A stretch of 6,160 bases of DNA. It comes from an uncultured archaeon (GTDB lineage Archaea; Thermoproteota; CALKCG01; B24). Shown here one piece after another: positions 1 through 5,355 of the stretch. Position numbers and translations under genes: made by a program. Position 1 is the stretch's first letter. Each line of letters begins with the position of its first letter. The stretch covers positions 1-6,160 of the forward strand of contig CALKCG010000141.1 in the NCBI GenBank assembly GCA_938082915.1, given 5' to 3'. Below the pieces are notes generated by a model, which saw only the letters and a list, made by a program, of their open reading frames with translations, ran no database searches and was not told the DNA's origin.

Positions 1-739
1 TATCGAATATGGTCTTAGCCTTAGCCAAAAATCCATCGTCGTAAACTACTACACCTTCAGCCATAGCGTCGAGTGCTGTAGGGTCTAGCCTTCTAATGGA
101 AGTTAAAAACTCTTCAGGGGTGTAGGCTCTTGGGTCTATCAGTGGTTCTTTAAGGAGGCCCCACCAATCCTGGGGCAGGTAATCTCCAACTATCACGACA
201 TCTACGTCACTTGAAGATTTGTAGTCCCCGCGAGCACGTGAGCCTAAAACCACCAGGGCATGCAACTTAATCTTCGATTTAACATTCTCCAAGTATCTAT
301 TTACGAGTTCATCTACACTTCTACCCAGCTCATCTAATCCAAACCTAGGCGGGTTTCTAAGCATTTTGAGCATCTTCGAAGACAACTCCACGAGGTTTCT
401 CGTCAAAGCATCTGTATAGTATTCGTTGGATAATCCCAATCTACGTCTGACATTGGGATATCTTGCGGCAGAATAGTGTTTTGACAACTCTAACAGTCCA
501 TTGTACATTTCATCTAAGTCCACTCCATACTTCTTAACTTCTTCGGCTAAAAACAGTAGGTCATGCGTTCTAAGCAGTATCCTTCCATTTTTGAGTAAAA
601 ATGCCTTCATGGCTTTTTCAACCGATTGATGTAGATGGAACACCGCACCTTTATAGTCACTAAGCATATGCATCCTTTTAGCCCTTTCTAAATCCTCCCT
701 AGCTTCTTCAAACCGCTCCTCAACTTCATCGGTGTGCAT
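1..739 (-). CDS. HEPN domain-nucleotidyltransferase fusion protein (3' end outside window)
   Basis: The frame is open from ATG at 739 to the left edge (246 codons, no stop seen). Residues 1 to about 130 are helical and HEPN-like: the HLHQSVEKAMKAFLL stretch (35-49), RTHDLLFLAEE (57-67) and AARYPN (91-96) match the usual HEPN pattern. Residues about 158-246 are a Pol beta-type minimal nucleotidyltransferase, with G166-S167, exactly ten residues, then D178-V-D180 (GSx10DxD), followed by an AYTPEEF segment and a YDDGF segment typical of this fold. Such proteins transfer a nucleotide to a target; in HEPN/MNT toxin-antitoxin pairs MntA AMPylates the HEPN toxin. R-x4-H and R-x5-H matches exist (R19-H24, R53-H59), but the HepT R-x4-H-x-Y motif is not seen, so RNase activity is doubtful. 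The start is fixed by an in-frame TAG just upstream and a GGAG nine bases before ATG. It is probably co-transcribed with moaC, 38 nt upstream. The role is unknown. Confidence 0.85.
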   Translation of the reverse strand, partial: MHTDEVEERFEEAREDLERAKRMHMLSDYKGAVFHLHQSVEKAMKAFLLKNGRILLRTHDLLFLAEEVKKYGVDLDEMYNGLLELSKHYSAARYPNVRRRLGLSNEYYTDALTRNLVELSSKMLKMLRNPPRFGLDELGRSVDELVNRYLENVKSKIKLHALVVLGSRARGDYKSSSDVDVVIVGDYLPQDWWGLLKEPLIDPRAYTPEEFLTSIRRLDPTALDAMAEGVVVYDDGFLAKAKTIFD

Positions 740-777
740 ATCTGCCTTCTCCTAATATGAGTCCCACATTCGACTTA

Positions 778-1272
778 TTAACGTTCTCTCATTCCATTGC
801 ATGAAGGAAGTCCATAAGTCTCACCTGTGGATAGTTGACTCTTGACCTTCTTAACTACCCTTACATCGGTTATGGCCGTAAAGGGGTATTGTCCTTTCTC
901 ATCTTTCTCAAGCTGCTTACACATATCGAAGACCGTAAGCAAAGCTGCCACGACTCCCGTTAGAGCCTCAAGCTCTACACCAGTTTTAGACACAGCTTTA
1001 ACGATTACAGTGGCCCTCACCCCTCCCTCTAGCGGCTCGAGTCTGACGTCAACAGACGTTATGGATATTGGATGAGCCAGCAATATTAAATCCGCCGTCT
1101 TCTTAACTGCGTTTATTGCTGCGAGTTGAGCCGCTGTCATTACATCTCCCTTCGGGACTCTGCCTTCCCTAATAGAGGTTACGGTTTCAGGTTTGAGTAT
1201 GATGAAACCTCGAGCTTCAGCCTCCCTATAACACTCCTTTTTACAGGTTATATCTACCATTTCAACGCCCAT
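778..1272 (-). CDS. moaC: Cyclic pyranopterin monophosphate synthase MoaC
   Basis: MoaC catalyses the second half of the first step of molybdenum/tungsten cofactor synthesis, turning the cyclised GTP intermediate made by MoaA into cyclic pyranopterin monophosphate, in the cytoplasm. From ATG 1272 the product is 164 residues, the normal family length. Visible family motifs are MVDIT (5-9), KGDV (41-44), AHPI (66-69), KTGVELEALT (96-105) and DMCK (116-119), with a basic KKVK (141-144) near the end. The catalytic-site lysines, aspartate and histidine are present, but the usual Cys of LCHP is Ala66. The open frame extends upstream to an ATG at 1383, but those 37 extra residues overlap the divergent gene, match nothing in MoaC, and lie upstream of a TATA-like box that sits 33 nt before ATG 1272. 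The start at 1272 is therefore preferred, with a nearly leaderless mRNA. The HEPN gene follows in the same direction. No other moa gene is in the window. Confidence 0.95.
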   Translation of the reverse strand: MGVEMVDITCKKECYREAEARGFIILKPETVTSIREGRVPKGDVMTAAQLAAINAVKKTADLILLAHPISITSVDVRLEPLEGGVRATVIVKAVSKTGVELEALTGVVAALLTVFDMCKQLEKDEKGQYPFTAITDVRVVKKVKSQLSTGETYGLPSCNGMRER

Positions 1273-1300
1273 GTTATCATTTCTGGTATTGAAACCGTCT

Positions 1301-1311
1301 AATTTATATTT
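1301..1311. promoter_or_regulatory. Shared divergent TATA-like box for moaC and the sugar isomerase
   Basis: AATTTATATTT reads as a TATA box on both strands (AAATATAAATT on minus). Its centre is 33 nt from the moaC ATG at 1272 and 34 nt from the isomerase ATG at 1340. With the usual archaeal TATA-to-start spacing of about 26-27 nt, both mRNAs would carry leaders of only a few bases. Neither start codon has a clear Shine-Dalgarno sequence, which fits. The layout is seen in the sequence; promoter activity is inferred. Confidence 0.6.
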
Positions 1312-1339
1312 GCTCGCTTGAAAAGATATTCTGATCGTT

Positions 1340-2443
1340 ATGAGCGATATTTCGGAGAAGCTTTCTAAATTTAAAGGCTTCATAACGGGTTCTCAAGTCG
1401 ATGAATTTTTCAGAGAATTCGACATTAAATTCGGAGCTGGTGTTTGGGCTGCCGGAGACTTCTCAGATAGATTCAATAGAATAGGATACTTCCCAGAAAT
1501 GCCATCTGATTTAAAGTCTAAGCTTAAACGTATCCATGAAGCTGGCATAGAAGGGGTGGCTTTGATAAATGCCCAATTTGTAAAACCTGATTCTACGATA
1601 GATTGGAATCTTATAGATGAAGCCGAGGACTACATGCGTGAGTTTGAATTAAAGCCTGCGGGTTTAGCGTTGGACTTATCTGGTTTTCCAAAGTGGAAGC
1701 TTGGAACCTTAACAAATCCTGACATCCGTCTTAGAGAAGAAGCGTTAAACGTCATCCTCGAAAGTTTGGAGATCGCAAAGCGGTTAAAAATGGATGTCGC
1801 ATCTCTATGGCCTGGTCAAGATGGTTGGGATTACAGTCTGGAAGTTAACTATGGTAAAAGGCTCGATTGGCTTTACGAGGGCTGTCTAACGGTCGCCAAG
1901 CAGGCTAAACAACTCGGCTTAACGTTTTCAATAGAGGCCAAGATTAAAGAGCCTAAAGAAGGGAACATGATAATTCCCACTTCTCAATTTGCACTTCTCC
2001 TGGCGAAGTCTATAAATAGTGAACTCGGTTTTAATGCAATGGGTATAACCATAGATTATGGTCACGAATTGATGTACGCCGTAGAGCCAGCATTCACAGT
2101 ATACGCGGCGAAGAAGTTTGATGTACCACTAGCAGCCTTCCACATAAATACCGCTAAAACGCATAGCAATGATGAAGACCGTATAGTAGGTACTGGAGAC
2201 TTCTGGGCGTTTATAGACTTCCTCTATGCCTCTATAGATGTCGGATACAAAGGCTGGATGGTGCTTGATCAATTCTCGTACAGAATGGACCCGGTTGAAG
2301 CATTAAGGCTTTCAAGGGAATTCTTCGCAAACCTATACAAGAAAGCCCTAGCCATATACAGTTTAAAAGATGAATTTGAAAAGATCAGGGATATTGGTGA
2401 TCAAGCTAAAATACTACATTATATTAAAGGCCTCATAAATTGA
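1340..2443 (+). CDS. Sugar isomerase, L-rhamnose/xylose isomerase-like TIM barrel
   Basis: This 367-residue protein fits the metal-dependent aldose-ketose isomerase superfamily. Residues line up with the Pseudomonas stutzeri-type L-rhamnose isomerase pattern: E199 (FSIEAKIKEP), D239 with H242 three residues on (TIDYGHE), H268 in FHIN, D278-x-D280 followed by RIVG, and D310 in VLDQ. These would bind the two metal ions and run the hydride shift. In xylose isomerase the position after H-I is Asp; here it is Asn270, as in the rhamnose isomerase branch. The C-terminal LSREFFANLYKKALA helix also recalls that branch. No signal peptide or membrane segment is seen, so it is cytoplasmic. The true sugar cannot be read from sequence; L-rhamnose, L-lyxose, D-allose or another aldose is possible. 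No kinase, aldolase or transporter is visible to narrow it. The start is chosen by the TATA box 34 nt upstream; there is no Shine-Dalgarno site. A second TIM-barrel sugar enzyme follows at 2722. Confidence 0.8.
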   Translation: MSDISEKLSKFKGFITGSQVDEFFREFDIKFGAGVWAAGDFSDRFNRIGYFPEMPSDLKSKLKRIHEAGIEGVALINAQFVKPDSTIDWNLIDEAEDYMREFELKPAGLALDLSGFPKWKLGTLTNPDIRLREEALNVILESLEIAKRLKMDVASLWPGQDGWDYSLEVNYGKRLDWLYEGCLTVAKQAKQLGLTFSIEAKIKEPKEGNMIIPTSQFALLLAKSINSELGFNAMGITIDYGHELMYAVEPAFTVYAAKKFDVPLAAFHINTAKTHSNDEDRIVGTGDFWAFIDFLYASIDVGYKGWMVLDQFSYRMDPVEALRLSREFFANLYKKALAIYSLKDEFEKIRDIGDQAKILHYIKGLIN

Positions 2444-2458
2444 CGACGATAATCCTCA

Positions 2459-2464
2459 TTTTTT
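2459..2464 (+). terminator. T-run, possible archaeal terminator of the isomerase gene
   Basis: Six consecutive Ts lie 15 nt after the isomerase stop. Archaeal RNA polymerase can stop at U-rich tracts without a hairpin. The tract is short and support is weak. Confidence 0.25.
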
Positions 2465-2465
2465 G

Positions 2466-2707
2466 AAAATATATAAACTTCCATTACGTTGAAACCCTTT
2501 GAATCCAGCATCCCTAGAATAAGAGCAGACAAATCGGGTATACGTGCTTCTCATATTGAAGCTTTATAACCATATGGAAACATCAGAAAACACACGTCTA
2601 GAGGAGGTGTTTTACTCCTCCGCAAGAAACTGCGCGTTCTTCGTCTATGAATAACTGGTAAAACTATTATTTTAGAAGTGTAGAATATCTTCTCCTAGAT
2701 TAGAAGA
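2466..2707. other. Structured gap between the two TIM-barrel genes; no convincing gene
   Basis: The gap begins with a TATA-like AATATATAAA (2468-2477) that has no clear gene at the expected distance. Three small perfect inverted repeats follow, each with an 8-nt loop: GAGGAG/CTCCTC (2601-2606 and 2615-2620), AAGAA/TTCTT (2624-2628 and 2637-2641) and TCTTCT/AGAAGA (2688-2693 and 2702-2707). The first stem contains GGAGGTG (2603-2609), an ideal Shine-Dalgarno sequence, but no start codon follows at useful spacing. A 26-codon ORF (ATG 2574, TAA 2652-2654; product begins METSENTR and ends CAFFVYE) spans the first two stems. It has no Shine-Dalgarno site, and the TATAA just before it is too close to drive it. 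The stretch could be a small RNA, a leader for the 2722 gene or remnant sequence. Confidence 0.3.
2665..2674 (+). promoter_or_regulatory. Possible TATA box for the epimerase-like gene
   Basis: TATTATTTTA is centred about 52 nt before ATG 2722, which would give a leader of roughly 25 nt. That leader would hold most of the TCTTCT/AGAAGA hairpin and a weak GGTAGGG ribosome-site candidate at 2713-2719. The whole gap is AT-rich, so a chance match is possible. Confidence 0.3.
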
Positions 2708-2721
2708 GAACTGGTAGGGAT

Positions 2722-3567
2722 ATGATAAGGTTGATCCGTAACGTGAATGAAACCGTAATAGCCGCCTCAACCCACAACATTAAAAAGCCTTTTGCCGGTT
2801 GGCTTAGAGACATACATTCCCTAGGTTTTCGACATCTTGATGTTGAGTTTTTCAAAATCGTAGATGAACCATACGTTATTGGAAAAAACGTTGGTCGGCT
2901 TAAGTCGATAGATGGCGACGCTGTACAAGAGCTTAAGCATTGGGTTGAAAATAACATGATAAAGGTGATTTCCTTTGAGGCTGGATCGCTTCTTGTAGGT
3001 GATGATAAAAAGCTTAGAGAATCCGTCGCCAGAATTCGTGAAGTCATTTCTATAGCCTTCTCATTTAAATGTTCAATTGTCAGCGTCACTCCATCATCGT
3101 TTAAAGAGAATGTTTCAAGAGAAGACATCGTTAAAAGCTGTAGAGTTTTGATGGATGAATGTAGCAGTTACGACGTTAAGCTTTCCCTTGAGAATGGAGA
3201 AGTAGGCTCGATTAAAATCTTAAGGAGACCTGAAGATATAAGCTATGTAATCGATAAGATAGCTTCACCATCTCTTGGTATTTGTTTAGATGTTGCAGCG
3301 GCTGCCACCATAGACTTCAACATAGCATCCTACATATCGCACTTCATAGACCACGTTAACATAATCCATATAAACGATATAACGAAAGATCTTAAATTTA
3401 AAAACCTCATAGTGGGATTAGGAGACGTAGAGTTCAACTCCTTCATGAGCCTCGTTAAGAAGCACAATATTCCATTGGTTATAGAAATATACTCTGGTTA
3501 TGGGCCCGTAGACTTATACCTATGTAAAAGACAGGTAGAAAAAATTCTCCAACAAGTAGACTGTTAG
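2722..3567 (+). CDS. Sugar phosphate isomerase/epimerase-like TIM-barrel protein
   Basis: This 281-residue protein has the xylose-isomerase-like TIM-barrel fold (the AP endonuclease family 2 / IolE / D-tagatose 3-epimerase group). E157 (LSLENGE), D190 (GICLDV), H216 (IHINDI) and E255 (VIEIY) match the four metal ligands of ketose 3-epimerases, and the first three are spaced as in that family (33 and 26 residues apart). GLGDVEF (232-238) is the family's usual G-x-G-D loop. The epimerase His three residues after the Asp ligand (D-x-x-H) is replaced by Ala193, and the substrate-contact Arg position holds Lys222. Metal binding therefore looks intact, but the substrate or chemistry may differ. There is no signal peptide. 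The start at 2722 has a weak upstream GGTAGGG. It lies 278 nt after the isomerase on the same strand, which suggests related sugar work, but the gap and separate TATA-like box argue for its own promoter. It could also be a myo-inosose dehydratase or hydroxypyruvate isomerase relative. Confidence 0.78.
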   Translation: MIRLIRNVNETVIAASTHNIKKPFAGWLRDIHSLGFRHLDVEFFKIVDEPYVIGKNVGRLKSIDGDAVQELKHWVENNMIKVISFEAGSLLVGDDKKLRESVARIREVISIAFSFKCSIVSVTPSSFKENVSREDIVKSCRVLMDECSSYDVKLSLENGEVGSIKILRRPEDISYVIDKIASPSLGICLDVAAAATIDFNIASYISHFIDHVNIIHINDITKDLKFKNLIVGLGDVEFNSFMSLVKKHNIPLVIEIYSGYGPVDLYLCKRQVEKILQQVDC

Positions 3568-3681
3568 ATTACTCACACCTTTAAGCTGACCTTTGTTTTC
3601 TCCATTTAACTTACCGATGATGCATAACTGTTTAAACTTTTCCCATCATAAAGAAGGCATTAGATACATTGTGATTTTCAA

Positions 3682-3690
3682 TATTTTTAA
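3682..3690 (+). promoter_or_regulatory. TATA-like box for the DUF4258-like gene
   Basis: TATTTTTAA is centred about 30 nt before GTG 3716 and 33 nt before ATG 3719. This fits a leaderless transcript. No Shine-Dalgarno sequence precedes either start codon. Confidence 0.45.
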
Positions 3691-3715
3691 CTCTTTCAGC
3701 TGAAACATTCTATTC

Positions 3716-4107
3716 GTGATGCATAGAGATGTGAGAGAAGCTTTTAAAGGGCTATCTTCGACTGATTCTGTTAGGGTTCCCGTCACTAGACATGCTTTAG
3801 TCAGACTTAAAGAGCATAAAGTTAAAGATTACTGGAAATTTGACAGTGTTGTCATTGAAAATATCATTATCAACACTATCAGAGATGGTGGATGGTGGTT
3901 TACTAAAAATGGAGATATTAAAATTGCAACCAAGAAATACACTCTAGTGTGTACACAATTCAAAACAATACGCTAGTTGTTAAAACAATAATACAGACAA
4001 CGAAGGAAACGATAGAAAAGTTGGGAAGAAAAGCAAAAACCTCCTTGGAAACGCGTCTTCGTCTCTTTACCTGCTCAAAAAGATCGGGAGAAAGAGACGG
4101 TTGTTAA
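3716..4107 (+). pseudogene. DUF4258-like small protein, frameshifted near the C-terminus
   Basis: In the start frame (GTG 3716 or ATG 3719 to TAG 3974-3976) the product is 86 residues. TRHALVRLKEH (24-34) resembles the His-Ala-x-x-Arg-x-x-x-x signature of DUF4258-type proteins, a small fold related to RelE/BrnT-like toxins, and KKYTLVC (73-79) is its late beta strand. The expected last strand is not in that frame. It appears one frame over, where from 3955 the reading is TIQNNTLVVKTII, open to TAA 4105-4107. Removing one AC from the ACAC at 3953-3956 joins TLVC directly to TIQNN, so a two-base expansion is the simplest damage. The rest of the second frame (4000-4107) overlaps a hairpin and is probably not original coding sequence. 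The function of the intact family is poorly known. The truncated 86-residue product could still be made. Family assignment is from pattern memory. Confidence 0.6.
4060..4099. repeat. 9-bp perfect inverted repeat with 22-nt loop
   Basis: CGTCTCTTT (4060-4068) and AAAGAGACG (4091-4099) are exact reverse complements. The repeat lies between two broken convergent genes, so it could be a bidirectional transcription stop or the remnant end of a mobile element. No second copy of this sequence is seen in the window. Confidence 0.5.
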
Positions 4108-4135
4108 GGTACTCTTACATTTTGTTAAACGCCCT

Positions 4136-4756
4136 TCAAACTCGAACCACTTGAAGTTTTAACCGCGGTAAGAGCTCTTCCGTAACCTTTTCAATTCTAT
4201 CTTTTAGTTCTTCTGGGAGTCTTGATGCCTCTTCCCAGCGCCCTCAGCTTACTCGGTCCAACTTAGTTTCACAGACGAGCTTATGCATTGGACAAACCGC
4301 GCCCTCAAGTATGGTCTTGACTTTCTCAGCCTCTTACTAGGCTTATGTAGATTTAGATTTCCTCACATTGGTCAACCGTTGTAGAATTCATAAATTTTCA
4401 TCCCCTCGATTAACCCATCAAGGACACATTGGGCATTCCACCCATCCTATTCCCTTTGGAAGCAGGACCCATATCGACTATCCAAAGTACACCAGCACGA
4501 ATACCCATAAAATCTATCTATATTAGGAACTGCTGACTTACCCAAGTCTCATGGTCTTCTTCGATCCCTCCTGCTTCTCAGGTCTTTTAAGCCCTTCCTC
4601 TCTAACCTTGAACTTGAAATTTGAGTTTCCAAGTTTCTCGAATGACTAAGTAAATAGGCTTACATTAGATGAGGCGATACCATGGATGATACTACATCCA
4701 ATAATATACGATACTTTAGACCAATTGAAGTCTTATCGATGTAATTCAACGCCCAT
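4136..4756 (-). pseudogene. Multiply disrupted gene for an unrecognised protein of about 206 residues
   Basis: A good start signal is visible: GGAGG (minus strand, 4766-4762), five bases, then ATG 4756. Reading on gives MGVELHR, then TAA (4735-4733), a further open run, TAG (4648-4646), a run that includes FEKLGNSNFKFKVREEGL, and TAA (4540-4538). Protein-like sequence then moves frame: EEDHETWVSQQFL and GVLWIVDMGPASKG in one, LIEGMKIYEFYNG in the next. It returns to the starting frame for EAEKVKTILEGAVCPMHKL, TGA (4246-4244), WEEASRLPEELKDRIEKV and a final TAG-free run to TGA (4138-4136). Start and final stop are in the same frame, so the indels roughly cancel. The fragments look like real protein (charged helices, a C-P-x-H motif), but I do not recognise the family. 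With this many lesions it is dead unless the sequence is poor. It diverges from the pair at 4839. Confidence 0.6.
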
Positions 4757-4787
4757 ATTTTCCTCCCTTGTCAACATAAGGGGTAAC

Positions 4788-4796
4788 GTTTTTATG
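4788..4796. promoter_or_regulatory. Second shared divergent TATA-like box
   Basis: GTTTTTATG on plus and CATAAAAAC on minus both resemble archaeal TATA boxes. The centre is about 29 nt before ATG 4821, 47 nt before GTG 4839 and 36 nt before the minus-strand ATG 4756. It would serve the broken minus gene and the plus-strand pair, mirroring the moaC/isomerase layout. Confidence 0.4.
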
Positions 4797-4838
4797 GACG
4801 TATGCTCTAAAATACCTTGAATGGATAAGAGGGTTTAG

Positions 4839-4982
4839 GTGTCTGAGAGGTTTCTGAAGATGCTAGCCGAGGGTAAACTTAGATATGTTGAGGGTACGAG
4901 GATCAAGCTCGGCAGGTGGATTTTAGTCAGGAAACTAGGTGAGTTCATTGGTTGTGAGGGTAGGGGCAAAGGCGTCGGGTAG
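4839..4982 (+). CDS. Small ORF of 47 residues, unknown function, possibly remnant
   Basis: GTG 4839 to TAG 4980-4982 gives a basic, soluble-looking peptide: SERFLKMLAEGKLRYVEGT, then a RIKLGRWILVRKLGEF segment, then a Gly-rich tail. GAGGG at 4829-4833 could act as a ribosome site five bases before GTG. An in-frame ATG lies at 4821 at leaderless distance from the TATA box, but an in-frame TAG (4836-4838) directly before the GTG cuts it off. Either GTG is the true start or the gene has lost its first codons to a nonsense change. The 3' end overlaps the retropepsin-like gene by 29 nt in another frame, suggesting translational coupling of an original gene pair. The family is not recognised; the protein-like codon pattern and RBS are the only support. 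Confidence 0.45.
   Translation: MSERFLKMLAEGKLRYVEGTRIKLGRWILVRKLGEFIGCEGRGKGVG
4937..4943 (+). promoter_or_regulatory. Ribosome binding site setting the start of the retropepsin-like gene
   Basis: AGGTGAG matches the archaeal anti-Shine-Dalgarno and lies ten bases before GTG 4954. It sits inside the upstream small ORF, as is usual for an internal operon gene, and supports GTG 4954 as the original start rather than TTG 5074. Confidence 0.55.
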
Positions 4983-5355
4983 AAGTCTTGAGCTGACGAT
5001 GCTGGTTAATGGAGGTGCTGAAAGCCCTAGTCCCTGCTTGGTAGTCGACCCCTCTGCAGTCGAATCCTTATAGTTGCAACCTCTACGCGGCGACCTATAC
5101 TCGGTAGAAGAGGCGTCCAGCATGGCTACGGCTTACTTACTACCCAACTCGATTAGGCTTGAGCTTTTAGACGAAGATGGGCACACCCTTTCGAGCGTGG
5201 AAGCAGACCTCGTGATTCAAGAAGCTCTACGCGAGCCGCTGATAACAGACATAACCATAGATGCCCTCGGAATCCAAGTCATAAGCTTCAGTAAGGGTTT
5301 ATGGAGGTTCATAAACGACCCAGCGAACCTAGTCAGGAGAAGCGCGGTCAGATGA
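4954..5355 (+). pseudogene. Retropepsin-like (clan AA aspartyl protease-like) protein interrupted by TAG
   Basis: One frame from GTG 4954 to TGA 5353-5355 spans 134 codons and is interrupted only by TAG at 5071-5073. Before it the reading gives a LELTMLVNGGAESPSPCLVV segment and SAVESL; after it, LQPLRGDLYSVEEA and on to EPLITDITIDALGIQVISF, KGLWRFIND and VRRSA. This is the order of small archaeal retropepsin-like proteins: a DTG-like turn, a 'x-x-LGL' helix where the TAG falls, a flap, then the second G-I-x-V turn. The usual D-T/S-G is N-G-G here. I recall Asn at this place in relatives ending in GLWRF, so the family may not be an active protease. TTG 5074 follows the TAG directly, so a C-terminal piece of 93 residues could be re-initiated. 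The base composition is visibly more G/C-rich than that of the genes to the left. A sequencing error at one base is an alternative. Confidence 0.6.

Noticed and set aside
842..1075. Plus-strand ORF of 77 codons
   Set aside because: It lies antisense within moaC, has low-complexity Ser/Thr content and no start signals; it is a shadow.
1273..1383. N-terminal extension of moaC to ATG 1383
   Set aside because: The 37 extra residues lie over the divergent isomerase start and its promoter, and do not resemble MoaC. ATG 1272 gives the normal length and starts at VDIT-type sequence.
2574..2654. 26-codon ORF starting METSENTR
   Set aside because: There is no Shine-Dalgarno site or correctly placed TATA box, no recognised family, and it overlaps two hairpins. 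It is mentioned within the gap entry only.
2700..3128. Minus-strand ORF of 142 codons
   Set aside because: It is antisense to the epimerase-like gene, whose protein matches a known fold; no promoter or RBS is seen.
3613..3720. C/D box small RNA (GATGATG-like and CTGA motifs)
   Set aside because: The C box is imperfect and the D box is far away, with no paired C'/D' boxes or terminal stem.
3617..3725. TGATGCATA repeated at 3617-3625 and 3717-3725
   Set aside because: Nine bases in AT-rich DNA with only two copies; the second copy is simply the start of the DUF4258-like gene. It may be chance.
5071..5073. Pyrrolysine at the internal TAG
   Set aside because: TAG appears to be an ordinary stop for the epimerase-like and XPF-type genes in this window, and no pyl gene is visible. 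A nonsense change or read error is simpler.
4935..5123. Minus-strand ORF of 62 codons
   Set aside because: It is antisense to the retropepsin-like pseudogene and its translation is not protein-like.
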